Positions 4,852 through 5,280 of a stretch of 5,280 nt of DNA are shown in pieces. The position numbers were made by a program, and so were the translations under genes. Location of the stretch: positions 1 to 5,280 of the forward strand of contig CAZSEZ010000256.1 in NCBI GenBank assembly GCA_964606015.1. The letters run 5' to 3'. The notes beneath the pieces were generated by a model. The model saw only the letters and a list, made by a program, of their open reading frames with translations. It made no database searches and was not told the origin of the DNA. Source of the DNA: Hyella sp964606015. Its GTDB lineage: Bacteria > Cyanobacteriota > Cyanobacteriia > Cyanobacteriales > Xenococcaceae. Numbering within the stretch: position 1 is the stretch's first letter; the number at the start of each line of letters is the position of its first letter.

Positions 4852-5280
4852 CTATAAGTGTTTCATTAACTCAACACCCCGAGAAGTCCCAAGACGTGTT
4901 GCCCCTGCTTCAATTAAGGAAAAAGCCTGTTCTAGAGTACGAATTCCTCCTGAAGCTTTTATGCCTACCCTGCCACGGGACAATTCCTTGAGCAACATAA
5001 CATCTTCTACTGTAGCGCCACCAAACCAGCCAGTACTAGTTTTGAGATAGCTTACTCCCGCATCAAGACAAATTTCTGCGGCCAAAGCTTTTTCTTCTCT
5101 AGTTAAAACCGTGGTTTCCAAAATAGCCTTAACTACTTTTCCCGTGACTTCGCAAATTGGAGCAATTTCCTGATAAATTCTTTCGGCCTGTCCAGACTTG
5201 AGCCAACCAAGATTAATTACAACATCTAATTCTGTTGCACCATTTTCTACTGCTTCCTGAGCTTCGTAAAGCTTAACTTT
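4852..5280 (-). CDS. deoC: Deoxyribose-phosphate aldolase DeoC, C-terminal part (N-terminus beyond right edge)
   Basis: DeoC is a cytoplasmic class I aldolase that reversibly splits 2-deoxyribose 5-phosphate into glyceraldehyde 3-phosphate and acetaldehyde in deoxynucleoside breakdown. The frame is open from 5280 to a TAG at 4854-4852, giving 142 visible residues; about 80 are missing compared with the usual 220-260. Motifs in order are NGATELDVVINLGWLKSG (5242-5191; its Asp matches Asp102 of E. coli), VVKAILETTVLT (about 5136-5101), YLKTSTGWFGGATVEDV with the Schiff-base Lys at 5041-5043, GIKASGGIRT with the second active-site Lys at 4957-4959, and GATRLGTSRG near the end. The TTG at 5119-5121 is an internal Leu codon in the conserved LETT segment, not the start. 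The active-site loop between KTSTG and GGAT is one residue shorter than the common KTSTGFxxGGAT. The gene ends 4 bp from narM on the opposite strand. Confidence 0.95.
   Translation of the reverse strand, partial: KVKLYEAQEAVENGATELDVVINLGWLKSGQAERIYQEIAPICEVTGKVVKAILETTVLTREEKALAAEICLDAGVSYLKTSTGWFGGATVEDVMLLKELSRGRVGIKASGGIRTLEQAFSLIEAGATRLGTSRGVELMKHL

Noticed and set aside
5119..5121. TTG as a possible start codon of the deoC-type gene
   Set aside because: The same frame is open to the right edge and encodes conserved upstream DeoC motifs (ELDVVIN and KAILETT), so this TTG is an internal Leu.
1..5280. Mobile elements, CRISPR arrays, tRNA/rRNA genes or a defence cassette
   Set aside because: No transposase or integrase reading, regularly spaced repeats, cloverleaf-like sequence or nuclease/toxin motifs were seen. 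The genes fill nearly the whole window and are recognisable metabolic families.

Overview
The window reads as ordinary chromosomal DNA of a cyanobacterium. Four copies of the palindrome GCGATCGC (HIP1, a highly iterated cyanobacterial octamer) lie in 5.3 kb, where chance predicts far fewer than one. The narM-type gene belongs to a nitrate-reductase-associated family known from cyanobacteria. The deoxyribose-phosphate aldolase carries a KTSTGWFGGAT active-site segment that I recall as the cyanobacterial form. I cannot name a genus. Base composition looks A+T-leaning, and clear Shine-Dalgarno sequences are missing in front of the genes.

Layout from left to right: (1) a possible N-terminal fragment of a leftward gene running off the left edge (1-97, minus, tentative); (2) a short gap with a strong hairpin (110-143); (3) a membrane protein of the lysylphosphatidylglycerol-synthase transmembrane/flippase-like family (189-1142, minus); (4) murQ, N-acetylmuramic acid 6-phosphate etherase (1163-2077, plus), divergent with a 20-bp gap; (5) a 673-residue vanadium-dependent haloperoxidase-like protein with three C-terminal repeats (2094-4115, minus), convergent with murQ across 16 bp; (6) a 261-bp divergent intergenic region; (7) narM (4377-4847, plus); (8) the C-terminal part of deoC (4852 to the right edge, minus), convergent with narM across 4 bp.

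From the flippase-like gene onward every gene faces its neighbour, so no multi-gene operon exists among these five. The functions also look unrelated: a membrane lipid or carrier protein, cell-wall sugar salvage, oxidative halogenation, nitrate reductase maturation and deoxynucleoside catabolism. The one loose theme is the divergent pair of flippase-like gene and murQ, both connected with the cell envelope, but shared regulation is only inferred.

I see no mobile element, CRISPR array, RNA gene or toxin/defence cassette, and no convincing novel multi-gene system. The most interesting item is the haloperoxidase homologue. Its active site can be matched residue by residue to fungal vanadium chloroperoxidase, including a Phe at the position where algal bromoperoxidases have His. 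It ends in a triple YRF-type repeat of unknown function and has no visible signal peptide.
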